64,000 nucleotides of DNA from Paucimonas lemoignei. GTDB taxonomy: Bacteria; Pseudomonadota; Gammaproteobacteria; Burkholderiales; Burkholderiaceae_D. Below are positions 16,450 to 27,372 of the stretch, one piece after another; position 1 is the first letter of the stretch; each line of letters opens with the position of its first letter. The stretch covers positions 186,001 through 250,000 of the forward strand of contig NZ_SLZQ01000005.1 in the NCBI RefSeq assembly GCF_004342585.1. Reading direction: 5' to 3'. The position numbers were made by a program, and so were the translations under genes. The notes below the pieces were generated by a model. That model saw only the letters and a list, made by a program, of their open reading frames with translations, was not told where the DNA came from and made no database searches.

Positions 16450-18048
16450 TCATTGTCCTGCGTCCTGCCCGCGATCGCGGCGACGCTCCTGGATTTGCTG
16501 CCAGCGCGCAATAGCTTCGGGATCGCCCTGGTCGATCTTGTCGAGGAAGGCCTTGCGGCGCGCCAGCGCCTCCGGATCATCCTTGACCATGTCCAGCATG
16601 CGCTGGCGCTGTTCCGGGGTCGGGCCGGCCACCTTGTTGGCAGCAGCAGGGCTGGCCTCTTTGCCGGATGGTGCACCCGCGGGCGGTTGCTGCGCGGCGC
16701 GATTTTCAGAGCGGCTGCCGGCAGTCGGCGCCGGTTGGCGCTTGCCATCCGCGTCGACGGGACGATTACCGCCTTGTCCATCACCCGCTCCCTTACCCGC
16801 TCCATTGCCGAACCCTTTTCCGCCTTTGCCGCCCGCAGGACGTTCACCCGGCAAAATCACGCGGGCTCCATCCTTCAAGCGGTCGGCGCCTTCGGTGATG
16901 ACTTGCTCGCCGGCTTTCAATCCAGTGGCGATCTGTATCTTGTCGCCGCTGGCTTGCCCGCGCGTGACAAGACGCAACGAGGCGGTCTTGTCAGCGGCAT
17001 TCACCACATAGACAAAATCGCCTTTACTACCGTGGCGCAATGCATTGGCCGGCACGACAACCGCATCCTTGATGGTATTGACGGTCAGGCGGACATTGAC
17101 GAACTGGCTGGGGAACAAAGCGGACTTTGCATTCGCAAACCGCGCCTTGGCGCGTACCGTGCCGGTTTGCGTATCGACCTGGTTATCCAATGCCAGGAAG
17201 GTGCCGGAATCCAGCAAGGTGGTGCGCGAGCGGTCATAGGCCAGCGCCGTCAGCTTGGCGCCCTCATTGATGCGCGCCCGCAGGTCTGGCACACGGTCTT
17301 GCGGAATGGCGAATTGCACATCGATCGGTTCCAGCTGGGTAATGACGGCAATGCCATTGGCATCGCCGGCGTTGACGAGATTGCCGACATCGACATTGCG
17401 CAGGCCGACCCGCCCGCTGATCGGCGCGGTAATCCTGCTATAGCCGAGATTCAGGCGCGCGGTGTTTTCCGCGGCGCGATCCGTCATGACCGTGCCCTCC
17501 AGCTGCTTGACCAGGGTGGCCTGGGTATCGACATCCTGGCGCGCAATCGAATCCTGTTCCAGCAAGGTGCGGTAACGCTTGAGCGTCAGCCTGGCGTTTT
17601 CCAGTTGCGCCTCGTCTCGCTGGCGCTGGCCGGTCGCCTGCATCAGCTGGTTCTCGAACTGGCGCGGGTCGATGATGGCCAACACCTGGCCGGCCTTGAC
17701 CGTCTGGCCTTCGGTGAACAACACCTTTTGCAAAATGCCGGAAACCTGCGGCCGCACCGTGGCCGTCGCGGCTGCCACCACCGTACCCAGCGCATCGAGC
17801 GTCACCTGGATATCGGCCTTTTCCGCCGTGGCGACGCCCACTGTTGTCGGCGGCAGACCGCGCCGTCCGCCGGCACCCGCGCGCGGACCACCTTGTGTCG
17901 TTCCCTGGTGGGTCAGATACCACGCCAGCCCGCCCAGTGCTGCCAACAGCAGGATGGCGAGCACGCTGCCGATCAGGGATTTCCGCCGGCTGGTACGGCG
18001 CGTCGTTGCAGGCGAATCCGGATTTGCTTCGTTATGGCGGGAATTCAT
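16450..18048 (-). CDS. mdtA: RND periplasmic adaptor, MdtA type, with long C-terminal extension
   Basis: Membrane-fusion protein linking the MdtBC-like pump to the NodT channel. The ATG at 18048 is chosen because AAGGA sits 7 bases upstream; upstream in-frame codons have no such site. One N-terminal membrane anchor is visible (SVLAILLLAALGGLAWYL). The barrel-sandwich lipoyl halves (ATVRPQVSGILQKVLFTEGQTVKAGQ and LGYSRITAPISGRVG) flank an alpha hairpin, then come beta-barrel and membrane-proximal domains ending about residue 370. The last roughly 160 residues are unusual: a Gly/Lys-rich stretch, a Pro/Ala/Gln stretch, then a charged helical end (PEQRQRMLDMVKDDPEALAR...). MdtA is normally about 415 residues; this is 532. 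Confidence 0.9.
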   Translation of the reverse strand: MNSRHNEANPDSPATTRRTSRRKSLIGSVLAILLLAALGGLAWYLTHQGTTQGGPRAGAGGRRGLPPTTVGVATAEKADIQVTLDALGTVVAAATATVRPQVSGILQKVLFTEGQTVKAGQVLAIIDPRQFENQLMQATGQRQRDEAQLENARLTLKRYRTLLEQDSIARQDVDTQATLVKQLEGTVMTDRAAENTARLNLGYSRITAPISGRVGLRNVDVGNLVNAGDANGIAVITQLEPIDVQFAIPQDRVPDLRARINEGAKLTALAYDRSRTTLLDSGTFLALDNQVDTQTGTVRAKARFANAKSALFPSQFVNVRLTVNTIKDAVVVPANALRHGSKGDFVYVVNAADKTASLRLVTRGQASGDKIQIATGLKAGEQVITEGADRLKDGARVILPGERPAGGKGGKGFGNGAGKGAGDGQGGNRPVDADGKRQPAPTAGSRSENRAAQQPPAGAPSGKEASPAAANKVAGPTPEQRQRMLDMVKDDPEALARRKAFLDKIDQGDPEAIARWQQIQERRRDRGQDAGQ

Positions 18049-18467
18049 CAATTTTCCTTGGTGTGTAACGCACTGGCTCAAACGTGTTGCATGCGGAACC
18101 GGACCAGTATCCTGAGACCGTTAATCAGGCAATTGATCTCATGCATGGTGCATTGTCCGCACTTTTCATACATGCTGCTATCGGTCATCTTCTGACAAGA
18201 CGACCTTGCTAGAAAGCAAATGGATAATGATACGCCAAGCGAAGGCAATGTGGGATAGATAGGCTTGCCGGCACATAGGACGGGAATGCTGAAGGCTCAA
18301 TGCGCGGCCAGCGTCAGGAATAGTGCGGCTTTTCGGAGCGTCCTTGTTCGGAGTGTCCTTGTTGAAGGGCTGGGCCAAACCACCTTGGCGGCCTTTGCAA
18401 GGCCGTATAGCGACCGGGGAACCGCGCAACGCGCCAGGAAAAGTTTCGGGTTCGTTCCGAAAATGGA
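18049..18467. other. Intergenic region between pbpG and the mdt operon
   Basis: About 420 bases without a convincing gene. It lies downstream of the endopeptidase gene and upstream of mdtA, both leftward, so it should contain the end of one unit and the promoter of the pump operon. Just upstream of mdtA, in the leftward direction, TTGCCT and ATACTG at a 16-base spacing are a weak promoter candidate. I see no strong terminator and no regulator gene. Confidence 0.4.
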
Positions 18468-19583
18468 TTACATCATGGGCAGCTTGCGTTCGACCAGCCA
18501 ATGCCGTATGTGGCTGGCGTCGGCCGCGCGTGCGAACTTGCCGCGCGCATTGAGAATGACCATGATAAGTTCACGCTCCTCGATGACCGTGTACATCACC
18601 ATGCAGCGGCCGGCTTCAGAGATGTAACCTGTCTTCTGCAAGACGATTTCCCATTGCGGGTTGGCGATCAATCGATTTGAATTTCGATACTGAAGAGAAT
18701 GGCCGCCCGGCTCGACTTCAAACTCGCGGTTGGTCGAGTATTGCTGGATCAGTGGATACTTCTGAGCCTCCAGGACAAGCTTGGCCAGGTCGCGCGCACT
18801 CGATACGTTGCTGCTTGAAAGACCAGTCGGCTCCACATAATGCGTGTCCGCCATGCCCAGCGATTGCGCCTTTGCATTCATCGCTGCCACAAAATTTTTC
18901 AGGCCGCCAGGATAATGCCGTCCCAAAGCCGATGCAGCACGATTTTCAGAACTCATCAGGGCGATGTGCAGCATGTTTGCACGAGTCAGCTTCGATCCGA
19001 CCGCCAAGCGCGACGAGGTATGCTTGATGCGGTCGATATCGTCGCTGGTGACGGTAAGCACTTCGTCCAAAGGCTGTTGTTCATCAAGGACCACCAAGGC
19101 TGTCATCAGCTTCGTAATGGAAGCAATCGGCACTACCTCCGTCGCATTCTTCTCGTACAAAACATGTGATGTGGTCGCATCAAACACAAGCGCCGAACTT
19201 GCGGTCAACGGAATCGAGGCTTCCGAATCCAACAGGCTTCCCTTCGCTGCGGCGAGAGACTGAGAATTTTGGGAGAGAACATACTTCTTGCCACTTGCGG
19301 CCCTGGCAACCGCTTCTACCGAATTCCGTCGCACCCTTTTCGCGCGCTGCGCTGATTTTCTCGGGCTACTGCGCGCAGCAAGCTGCCGCTTCGTTGGCTT
19401 GGCCTTGGTGACGCGTTTATTGGGCGTCGCTTTTTTCTTGATTGCGCGTTGTTTGTGCTTGAGACTGGACGAACTAGACGCATCAGGCTTGGCCGGTGCT
19501 TTCGCCGATGCGTGAGAGGAAAAACAAAAAACGTGCAGCAGTAACAGAAGCGCTACCAGCCCATGCCTATACAAGCTATACAT
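18468..19583 (-). CDS. pbpG: D-alanyl-D-alanine endopeptidase, PBP7 type (S11 family)
   Basis: Periplasmic penicillin-binding hydrolase that cuts D-Ala-meso-DAP cross-links. I take ATG 19583 (MYSLYRHGLVALLLLLHVFCF); the upstream TTG is less likely. Motifs: SxxK as SITK (Ser155, Lys158), SxN as SEN (Ser212-Asn214) and KTG at about 317-319 (QKTGYISEAGRCMVM). TGLSSSNVSSARDLAKLV is the family segment between. After the signal peptide comes an unusual linker of about 50 residues that is very rich in Lys and Arg (KHKQRAIKKKATPNKRVTK...RAKRVRR). It lacks the C-terminal PBP5 beta domain, consistent with PBP7 (about 310 residues); the extra length is the basic linker. Confidence 0.9.
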   Translation of the reverse strand: MYSLYRHGLVALLLLLHVFCFSSHASAKAPAKPDASSSSSLKHKQRAIKKKATPNKRVTKAKPTKRQLAARSSPRKSAQRAKRVRRNSVEAVARAASGKKYVLSQNSQSLAAAKGSLLDSEASIPLTASSALVFDATTSHVLYEKNATEVVPIASITKLMTALVVLDEQQPLDEVLTVTSDDIDRIKHTSSRLAVGSKLTRANMLHIALMSSENRAASALGRHYPGGLKNFVAAMNAKAQSLGMADTHYVEPTGLSSSNVSSARDLAKLVLEAQKYPLIQQYSTNREFEVEPGGHSLQYRNSNRLIANPQWEIVLQKTGYISEAGRCMVMYTVIEERELIMVILNARGKFARAADASHIRHWLVERKLPMM

Positions 19584-19954
19584 TGCAACGACCAAACATC
19601 TATGTGCGGCATTGCAGTGTAGAAAATAAATTGAATAGGCTCAAGAAAAAAATTGGCCTACGCAAATTTTTTAAGTGAAACCTTAAGCTGGGATTAAGAT
19701 ACGGCCGTTACGCAATAACTTGTTTGCAAGTTGTTGATGAATCAGCACGGAATTAATGCGGGTGCTGCGGCGAGATGGGAGTGCTACCAAACGCCTTCGC
19801 GCTCCTGCCTGAAAAAAAATCGACGTTATTCCGCAGAGCTGCGCCCCATGCATACTGGCTCAATCAGCGATAAGCATTCACGCGAAGTCCATCACTGTCG
19901 AGTCGAGAATCTCAGCTTTTCACACCGCCGTTCTCGACCTCTTGCAGGAAGCAT
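19584..19954. other. Intergenic region between nhaA and pbpG
   Basis: About 370 bases, AT-rich on the pbpG side. It contains an inverted repeat CAATAACTTG (19713-19722) / CAAGTTGTTG (19727-19736) with one imperfect pair and a 4-base loop, about 130 bases upstream of pbpG. There is no T-run next to it, so it is not an obvious terminator. No convincing coding frame is present. Confidence 0.4.
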
Positions 19955-21157
19955 TCAATCAGCAAAGTCCATCGTATCCGGATCCGTATCCACCTCTTGC
20001 GGTTTCCCCAGCAACTTCAGCCAGATAAAACCTATCGTCCCTGCGATAACGGAAGCAAGCAGAATAGCCATCTTCGAGGCGTTGATCGCCGCCGCATCGC
20101 CGGTGAAGGCCAGATTGGTGATGAAGATGGACATGGTAAAGCCGATGCCGCCCAACAGCCCTGCGCCAAAGATATGTTTCCAGTTGAGGTCAAGCGGGAG
20201 GCGGCAAACGCCAATCGCCACCACGATAAAGGCAAGCATCGTAATCCCCAATGGCTTGCCGAAGACGAGGCCGGCCATAATGCCGAGACTGTTGGTGCTG
20301 GCCAGCTCCTGTTCCCATCCCGAACCGATGACAATACCGGTATTGGCCAATGCAAAGATAGGCAAGATCAGAAATGCCACCGGTTTATGCAGAACATGTT
20401 CCAGCCTGTGAGATGGCGAGGTTTCATCATCCTGTTTGGCCGAATAAGGAATCGCAAACGCCAGCAGCACGCCAGCGATAGTGGCATGCACGCCTGATTT
20501 CAGCATCAGATACCACATGAGCACGCCGCCGATCAGGTAAGGCAGCAAGGCCATGACTCGCCATATCCGATTCATCGCCACCAGGATTCCCAACACGACC
20601 AGGGCGCCAAATAGATAAGCCGTCGCCAATTCCGCGGTGTAGAACACGGCGATGACAATGATGGCGCCCAAATCATCGATCACGGCCAAGGCTGCCAGGA
20701 AAACCTTGAGCGAGGCCGGCACGCGCTTGCCAAGCAATGCCAGCACTCCCAGCGCAAACGCAATGTCGGTGGCCATGGGGATGCCCATGCCGGCCTGCGT
20801 CGGTGTTTCGGCATTCAGGCTGAAATGGATCAGTGCCGGAACAGCGATTCCGCCCACTGCGGCAAAGATCGGCAGCAAGGCATTCTTCAGGCTGGACAGT
20901 TCACCGCTGTAGAGTTCGCGCTCCAGTTCAAGGCCGATCAGCAGAAAGAAAACTGCCATCAGGGCATCGTTAACCCAGTGCTCGATGCTGAGACCGGCAA
21001 TCGGCACGTGCCAGAAATGCAGATAAGAGGTGCCGAAGGAGGAATTGGCGAGGGTCAGCGAAATGATGGTGCAGGCGATCAGCAGAATGCCGCTGGATTT
21101 TTCAGAGTCGAAGAAACGCTTGAAGGTATTGGATAAAGGTCGTTGAGTCGCCGCCAT
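19955..21157 (-). CDS. nhaA: Na+/H+ antiporter NhaA
   Basis: Inner-membrane electrogenic antiporter (2 H+ in, 1 Na+ out), about 400 residues. I use ATG 21157 (MAATQRPLSNTFKRFFDSEKSSGILL...), which matches the usual NhaA N-terminus; earlier starts add a Cys-rich stretch without family character. The paired aspartates of the ion site are in AALAVIDDLGAIIVIAVFY. Other family blocks are LANSSFGTSYLHFWH, VNDALMAVFFLLIGLELERELYSGELS and GGIAVPALIHF, plus the late GAGLLGGIGFTMSIFITNLAF. It diverges from the BCCT transporter and sits in the ion/osmotic-stress block. The C-terminal tail is acidic (PQEVDTDPDTMDFAD). Confidence 0.93.
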   Translation of the reverse strand: MAATQRPLSNTFKRFFDSEKSSGILLIACTIISLTLANSSFGTSYLHFWHVPIAGLSIEHWVNDALMAVFFLLIGLELERELYSGELSSLKNALLPIFAAVGGIAVPALIHFSLNAETPTQAGMGIPMATDIAFALGVLALLGKRVPASLKVFLAALAVIDDLGAIIVIAVFYTAELATAYLFGALVVLGILVAMNRIWRVMALLPYLIGGVLMWYLMLKSGVHATIAGVLLAFAIPYSAKQDDETSPSHRLEHVLHKPVAFLILPIFALANTGIVIGSGWEQELASTNSLGIMAGLVFGKPLGITMLAFIVVAIGVCRLPLDLNWKHIFGAGLLGGIGFTMSIFITNLAFTGDAAAINASKMAILLASVIAGTIGFIWLKLLGKPQEVDTDPDTMDFAD

Positions 21158-21525
21158 GGTTTTCGTAATAGAAAAACTGCGTGGCGGCCCGACCAACGCA
21201 TAATCCTGCATACACGAACATGCATGCACCCTCGACGAAGTATAACTTTTATTTCTTTATTGCCGCCATAGGGCGCGCGCTATCCATGGCCAAAGATTCG
21301 CTTAAGGTAACAACGGTATAGTTAAGGCCAGTATCCATGCCGCATGCGCTTTCTCGTTCTATACCCACATCAAATAAAGATCAAAAGCGGACATTGTTCC
21401 GTGATGACGGCCTAATACTTTTTTGAATGTCGTCAGGTCGATGCTTTAGTCAAAGTAGAGACCCTCTCTTTTCTCCCAGTCTCGCAGCGGCGTCGGCACA
21501 TGTCACGTTTTCTAGGAGTTAATGG
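21158..21525. other. Divergent intergenic region nhaA / BCCT transporter
   Basis: About 370 bases that should hold both promoters. The only sure signal is the ribosome-binding site AGGAG before the BCCT start (around 21512-21516). I see no strong palindrome, terminator or small gene here. Confidence 0.4.
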
Positions 21526-23073
21526 ATGCAGCTAGTCATCTCTTCAGGCTTGATTCTTATCGTCGTACTCTGGGGGATTTTCGCCCCGGCGTCGCTCTCG
21601 GCAATATTCGACCGCATACTGGCGCTGATTACGACCAACTTCGGCTGGCTGTATTTGTGGACAGTCCTGGGTCTGGTGATTGTGGCGGCGATGCTGGCCT
21701 TCAGCCGCTATGGCAACCTCAAGCTGGGAGGGGAAGACGACGAGCCGGAATTTTCGCTGCATAGCTGGTTCGCCATGCTGTTTGCCGCCGGCATGGGCAT
21801 CGGCTTGGTCTTCTGGGGCGTGGCGGAACCGATCTCCCATTTCGGCACGCCGCCGCCGGGCATCACAGCACGCACACCGGAAGCGGCCAACGCTGCCATG
21901 CGCTACAGTTTTTTCCATTGGGGTTTGCATCCGTGGGCGCTGTATAGCGTCGTGGCGCTGGCAATTGCCTTCTTTTCCTTTAGAAGAGGAAAACCCGCGC
22001 TGATCAGCGCCGCGACCGAATCGCTCCCCTGGAGATGGGCTCCCAAGCTATCGGTTGCCGTGAACGTCCTGGCCATTATCGCGACCGCGTTTGGTGTCGC
22101 CGCCTCGCTGGGAATCGGCGCGCTGCAAATCAATAGCGGCCTCAACGCCGTGTTTGGCTTGCCGATCAGTGCCCCATCGCAGCTTGGCATCATCGCGATT
22201 ACCACCACACTGTTCATCGGCTCTGCAGTCAGCGGCGTAACGCGCGGCATCAAATGGCTTTCGAATATCAATCTCGGCCTGGCCTTCCTTTTAATGGCCA
22301 CACTCTTCATCGTCGGCCCGACCATTACCATCATCGACACGTTCACTACGACCTTGGGCACCTATGTGAGCGACTTCGTGCGCATGAGCCTGCGCATGAC
22401 GCCTTTCCGCGAAAGCGGCTGGGTCGGCGACTGGACCGTATTCTATTGGGCATGGTGGATTACCTGGTCGCCCTTTGTCGGCCTGTTTATCGCCCGCGTA
22501 TCGCGCGGCCGCACCATCCGGGAATTCATCGCCGGCACCGTGTTCGCGCCGACCTTGGCGTGCATTGCCTGGTTTTCCGTGTTTGGCGGCACGGCGCTGC
22601 ACCTGGAAATCTGGCAAGCCGTCCCGCTTTCCGAAGCCGTCAAGACTGACGTATCGACCGCCCTGTTCGTGATGTTCGACGCCCTGCCGTTAGGCACCAT
22701 CATGTCGGTTGCCGCGACGGTGCTGGTGCTGGTGTTCTTCGTCACATCGGGGGATTCGGCGACCCTGGTGCTCGGCATCATGAGCACCGGCGGCGACCAC
22801 GATCCGAGTGCGCGCGTCAAGATCATGTGGGGCTTGCTGGTTGCCGGCATCGCCACCAGCCTGTTGCTGGCCGGCGGCATCAAAGCGGTACAGACGGCCA
22901 CCATTGTCTTTGGCTTGCCATTTGCGCTGGTGATCATCCTGATGGTCGTCGCGCTCTGGCGCGCCATACGCCAGGACTGGATCGACGAAGACCATCGCGA
23001 GCGCGCGCTGCGCCGGCGCTTGCGCGAAATCGCCGAAAAGCCGCCCGGGCGCAGTGATCAGACATCGTCATGA
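21526..23073 (+). CDS. BCCT family transporter (betaine/choline/ectoine type)
   Basis: Inner-membrane Na+- or H+-coupled importer of compatible solutes or their precursors, 515 residues with about twelve helices. Diagnostic blocks are MLFAAGMGIGLVFWGVAEPISHF (glycine-rich unwound TM3) and FYWAWWITWSPFVGLFIARVSRGRTIREFI (TM8 with the aromatic binding box). AGGAG lies 8-10 bases before the ATG. Its stop overlaps the marC start by four bases, so the two are cotranscribed. Lying 1 kb from the ectoine genes, it could import ectoine or glycine betaine under osmotic stress, but the substrate cannot be decided from sequence alone. The C-terminal tail is short and basic (RERALRRRLREIAEKPPG), unlike the long osmosensing tail of BetT/BetP. 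Confidence 0.92.
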   Translation: MQLVISSGLILIVVLWGIFAPASLSAIFDRILALITTNFGWLYLWTVLGLVIVAAMLAFSRYGNLKLGGEDDEPEFSLHSWFAMLFAAGMGIGLVFWGVAEPISHFGTPPPGITARTPEAANAAMRYSFFHWGLHPWALYSVVALAIAFFSFRRGKPALISAATESLPWRWAPKLSVAVNVLAIIATAFGVAASLGIGALQINSGLNAVFGLPISAPSQLGIIAITTTLFIGSAVSGVTRGIKWLSNINLGLAFLLMATLFIVGPTITIIDTFTTTLGTYVSDFVRMSLRMTPFRESGWVGDWTVFYWAWWITWSPFVGLFIARVSRGRTIREFIAGTVFAPTLACIAWFSVFGGTALHLEIWQAVPLSEAVKTDVSTALFVMFDALPLGTIMSVAATVLVLVFFVTSGDSATLVLGIMSTGGDHDPSARVKIMWGLLVAGIATSLLLAGGIKAVQTATIVFGLPFALVIILMVVALWRAIRQDWIDEDHRERALRRRLREIAEKPPGRSDQTSS

Positions 23074-23813
23074 CAATTGAACTTTTGCTGGCATTCGCCA
23101 AAGGCTTTCTCCTGGTGCTGGCGACGATGTTGCCGATTCTGAATCCGGCCGCAACCGCGCCGATTTTCCTGAGCATGACCGATGGCGCATCGGCGGCGAC
23201 TCGCACCCTGCTGGCCCGCCGCATCGCGCGCAACATGTTCTGGCTGGTGGCTGGGTCGATGCTGATCGGATCCTATGTGCTGGATTTTTTCGGCATCTCG
23301 CTGCCGATCGTCCGTATCGGCGGCGGCTTGATCCTCACTTCCGTGGCCTGGCGCCTGCTTGGCGCCAAGCCGGCCACGCCCGACAGCCGGGCGGCGCTAG
23401 CTGAAACGTTCACATTGGACCATGCGCATCGCCAGGCTTTTTATCCGCTCACCTTTCCGATCAGCTGCGGTCCGGCATCGATCTCCGTCGCCATTACCGT
23501 GGGCGTCGCCCTGCACGATGTCCGGCTGGTGTTGTCGCTGGCGCGCATGGGCGGCGCCTTGCTTGCGCTAGGGCTCATCGGCGTGCTGCTATATCTCGCC
23601 TTTCGCTATGGGGAACATTTGCTGCGTTTGATTGGCGACGCCGGAACCGCCGTCTTTCTGCGGCTTACCGCTTTCATCCTGCTATGCCTCGGCGTGCAGA
23701 TTATCTGGGATGGCGTCAGCGAACTGCTGCTCGAGATCATGGGCGTTACCACCCAGGTGGCCGCAATCCAGCCCGCATTCCGCTTCCTGCAAACGGTGGG
23801 TGTCGATGGCTGA
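23070..23813 (+). CDS. MarC (NAAT) family inner-membrane protein
   Basis: A 247-residue member of the MarC family of six-helix membrane proteins; function is uncertain despite the name. Visible blocks are the N-terminal FLLVLATMLPILNPAATAPIFLSMT, LLARRIARNMFWLVAGSMLIGSYVLDFFGISLPIVRIGGGLIL, FYPLTFPISCGPASISVAITVG and the last helix LTAFILLCLGVQIIWDGVSELL. Its start codon overlaps the BCCT gene's stop (ATGA), indicating translational coupling. MarC usually has about 210-220 residues; here the C-terminus extends about 20 residues past the final helix, and its last codons overlap the start of the porin remnant. Confidence 0.9.
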   Translation: MTIELLLAFAKGFLLVLATMLPILNPAATAPIFLSMTDGASAATRTLLARRIARNMFWLVAGSMLIGSYVLDFFGISLPIVRIGGGLILTSVAWRLLGAKPATPDSRAALAETFTLDHAHRQAFYPLTFPISCGPASISVAITVGVALHDVRLVLSLARMGGALLALGLIGVLLYLAFRYGEHLLRLIGDAGTAVFLRLTAFILLCLGVQIIWDGVSELLLEIMGVTTQVAAIQPAFRFLQTVGVDG

Positions 23814-24009
23814 ATTCCACCTCTCTCGTGCTGGCTTTCTGTTCGGGCTATTGGGCTGCATTTTCTGCAGCAGCGTCGCCGCCCGGAGCGAATTCAGTTT
23901 TGACTTTTACGGTTCGTTGCGCACGCAATTCGAAGCAGTCCGCCCGGACCGGCACGATCGCTTGAACCGTTATGCATCCTTGCGCGCCAGCTATTCTCCG
24001 GGAACATGA
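23806..24009 (+). pseudogene. Truncated porin-like outer-membrane protein (signal peptide and first strands only)
   Basis: A 67-residue frame starting ATG 23806, overlapping the marC stop. It has a convincing signal peptide (MAEFHLSRAGFLFGLLGCIFCSSVAARS) followed by FSFDFYGSLRTQFEAVRPD and RYASLRASYS. That is the start of a Gram-negative porin barrel, where a FYGSLR-like first strand is typical. It stops at TGA 24007-24009, and no frame downstream continues the barrel. The rest of the gene has been lost and tandem hairpins and ectD follow. I read this as a deletion or insertion junction. An expressed 45-residue mature peptide is possible but unlikely. Confidence 0.6.
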
Positions 24010-24073
24010 TCAAGCTGATGCCAGCGAAAGTGGGGACTTATGGCGATCATGCCATTCACCGCGCTTCTCGGCT

Positions 24074-24140
24074 GTGAATCGACTAGCGGGAGTAACGCCC
24101 ACTAGTCGATTCACGCAAGCCGGTGGAAACCCCGGCTTGC
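24074..24140. repeat. Two adjacent perfect hairpins downstream of ectD
   Basis: First: GTGAATCGACTAG (24074-24086) with CTAGTCGATTCAC (24102-24114), 13 bp perfect, with a further GGG/CCC pairing inside the loop. Second, starting on the next base: GCAAGCCGG (24115-24123) with CCGGCTTGC (24132-24140), 9 bp perfect. They lie 14 bases after the ectD stop (leftward gene) and after the porin remnant. Neither is followed by a T-run on either strand. They may end or stabilise ectD mRNA, or be a REP-like element. Confidence 0.75.
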
Positions 24141-24153
24141 CTGGTTCAGCCTT

Positions 24154-25062
24154 CTACAAGGCTTGCGGAGTCAAGGCTTCGACATCCTCGCGCGCGGCAA
24201 TGTACTCCGGGCGAGGCTTCAAGCCATCCCTGGGAGCGCCCAGTTGATTGTCGATGCTGTTATAGACAAAAAACACATTGCTGCGCGGGTAAGGCGAAAT
24301 ATTGCCATTGGAGCCGTGCATGGTATTACAGTCGAAAAATACCACTGAGCCTGCCTTGCCCTTGCAGGAAGTGATGCCACCCAAGTCAGCCAGATAGCGC
24401 AGCAGCACTTCATCGGGCACGCCGATTTCCTGCTTCTTCAGCGACTTCTTGTAATTCTCTTCCGGCGTCTCTCCCTGGCAAGAAATGAAATGGCGATGCG
24501 ATCCCGGGATCAGCATGAGCGGACCATTGTGTTCGTTATTGTCGGTCAACAGGATCGAGCAGCTCAAAGCGCGCATGGCCGGCATGCCGTCTTCGCTATG
24601 CCATGTCTCGAAATCCGAGTGCCAGTAAAACTCCTTGCCTTGAAAGCCAGGCTTGTAATTGATGCGCGACTGGTGGATATACACTTCACTGCCGAGAATA
24701 TCGCGCGCCACATTCAGCACGCGCGGGTCGCGCACCAACCGGGAAAACAGCGAGTTCAGCCGATGCACGTTGAAAATCGAACGCACTTCGCCACTGCCCG
24801 GTTCGGCAATGACCTCGGCGCGCCCGGCATGCGCGAATTCCTTGCGCATGTGCTGCATCTCGGTGAACAAGCCCTGGACTTCTTCCTGCGAAAACAGCTC
24901 GGGCAGCAAGAGAAAGCCATTCTCGCGATAGGCGTCGCGCTGAGGCTGGCTCAGCACGGCAGGCCTGACCGACTGTTCCGCTTCGTACACCACCGGCTCC
25001 TGGCGCTGCAGGATGCCGGCATTGGACTGGGCGCGAGTCAGATAAGTATTGTGGGATAACAT
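24154..25062 (-). CDS. ectD: Ectoine 5-hydroxylase EctD
   Basis: Cytoplasmic Fe(II)/2-oxoglutarate dioxygenase converting ectoine to 5-hydroxyectoine. The start ATG 25062 (MLSHNTYLTRAQ) is set by the GAGGGGAG site upstream; the open frame continues further but without EctD similarity. It has 302 residues, as usual. The family signature is at 146-161 (FYWHSDFETWHSEDGM). The iron ligands are His148, Asp150 and His249 (in MHGSNGN). PLMLIPGSHRHFISC follows the signature. It is the last gene of ectR-A-B-C-D, 16 bases after ectC. Presence of EctD means the cell probably makes 5-hydroxyectoine as well as ectoine. Confidence 0.96.
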   Translation of the reverse strand: MLSHNTYLTRAQSNAGILQRQEPVVYEAEQSVRPAVLSQPQRDAYRENGFLLLPELFSQEEVQGLFTEMQHMRKEFAHAGRAEVIAEPGSGEVRSIFNVHRLNSLFSRLVRDPRVLNVARDILGSEVYIHQSRINYKPGFQGKEFYWHSDFETWHSEDGMPAMRALSCSILLTDNNEHNGPLMLIPGSHRHFISCQGETPEENYKKSLKKQEIGVPDEVLLRYLADLGGITSCKGKAGSVVFFDCNTMHGSNGNISPYPRSNVFFVYNSIDNQLGAPRDGLKPRPEYIAAREDVEALTPQAL

Positions 25063-25078
25063 TGACGACTCTCCCCTC

Positions 25079-27353
<2,275 letters not shown>

Positions 27354-27372
27354 GCATTCTCCTTTTTTAGGC

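Noticed and set aside
18265-18627. Plus-strand frame of 120 codons in the pbpG-mdtA gap
   Set aside because: It runs into the antisense of pbpG, has no family similarity and no ribosome-binding site.
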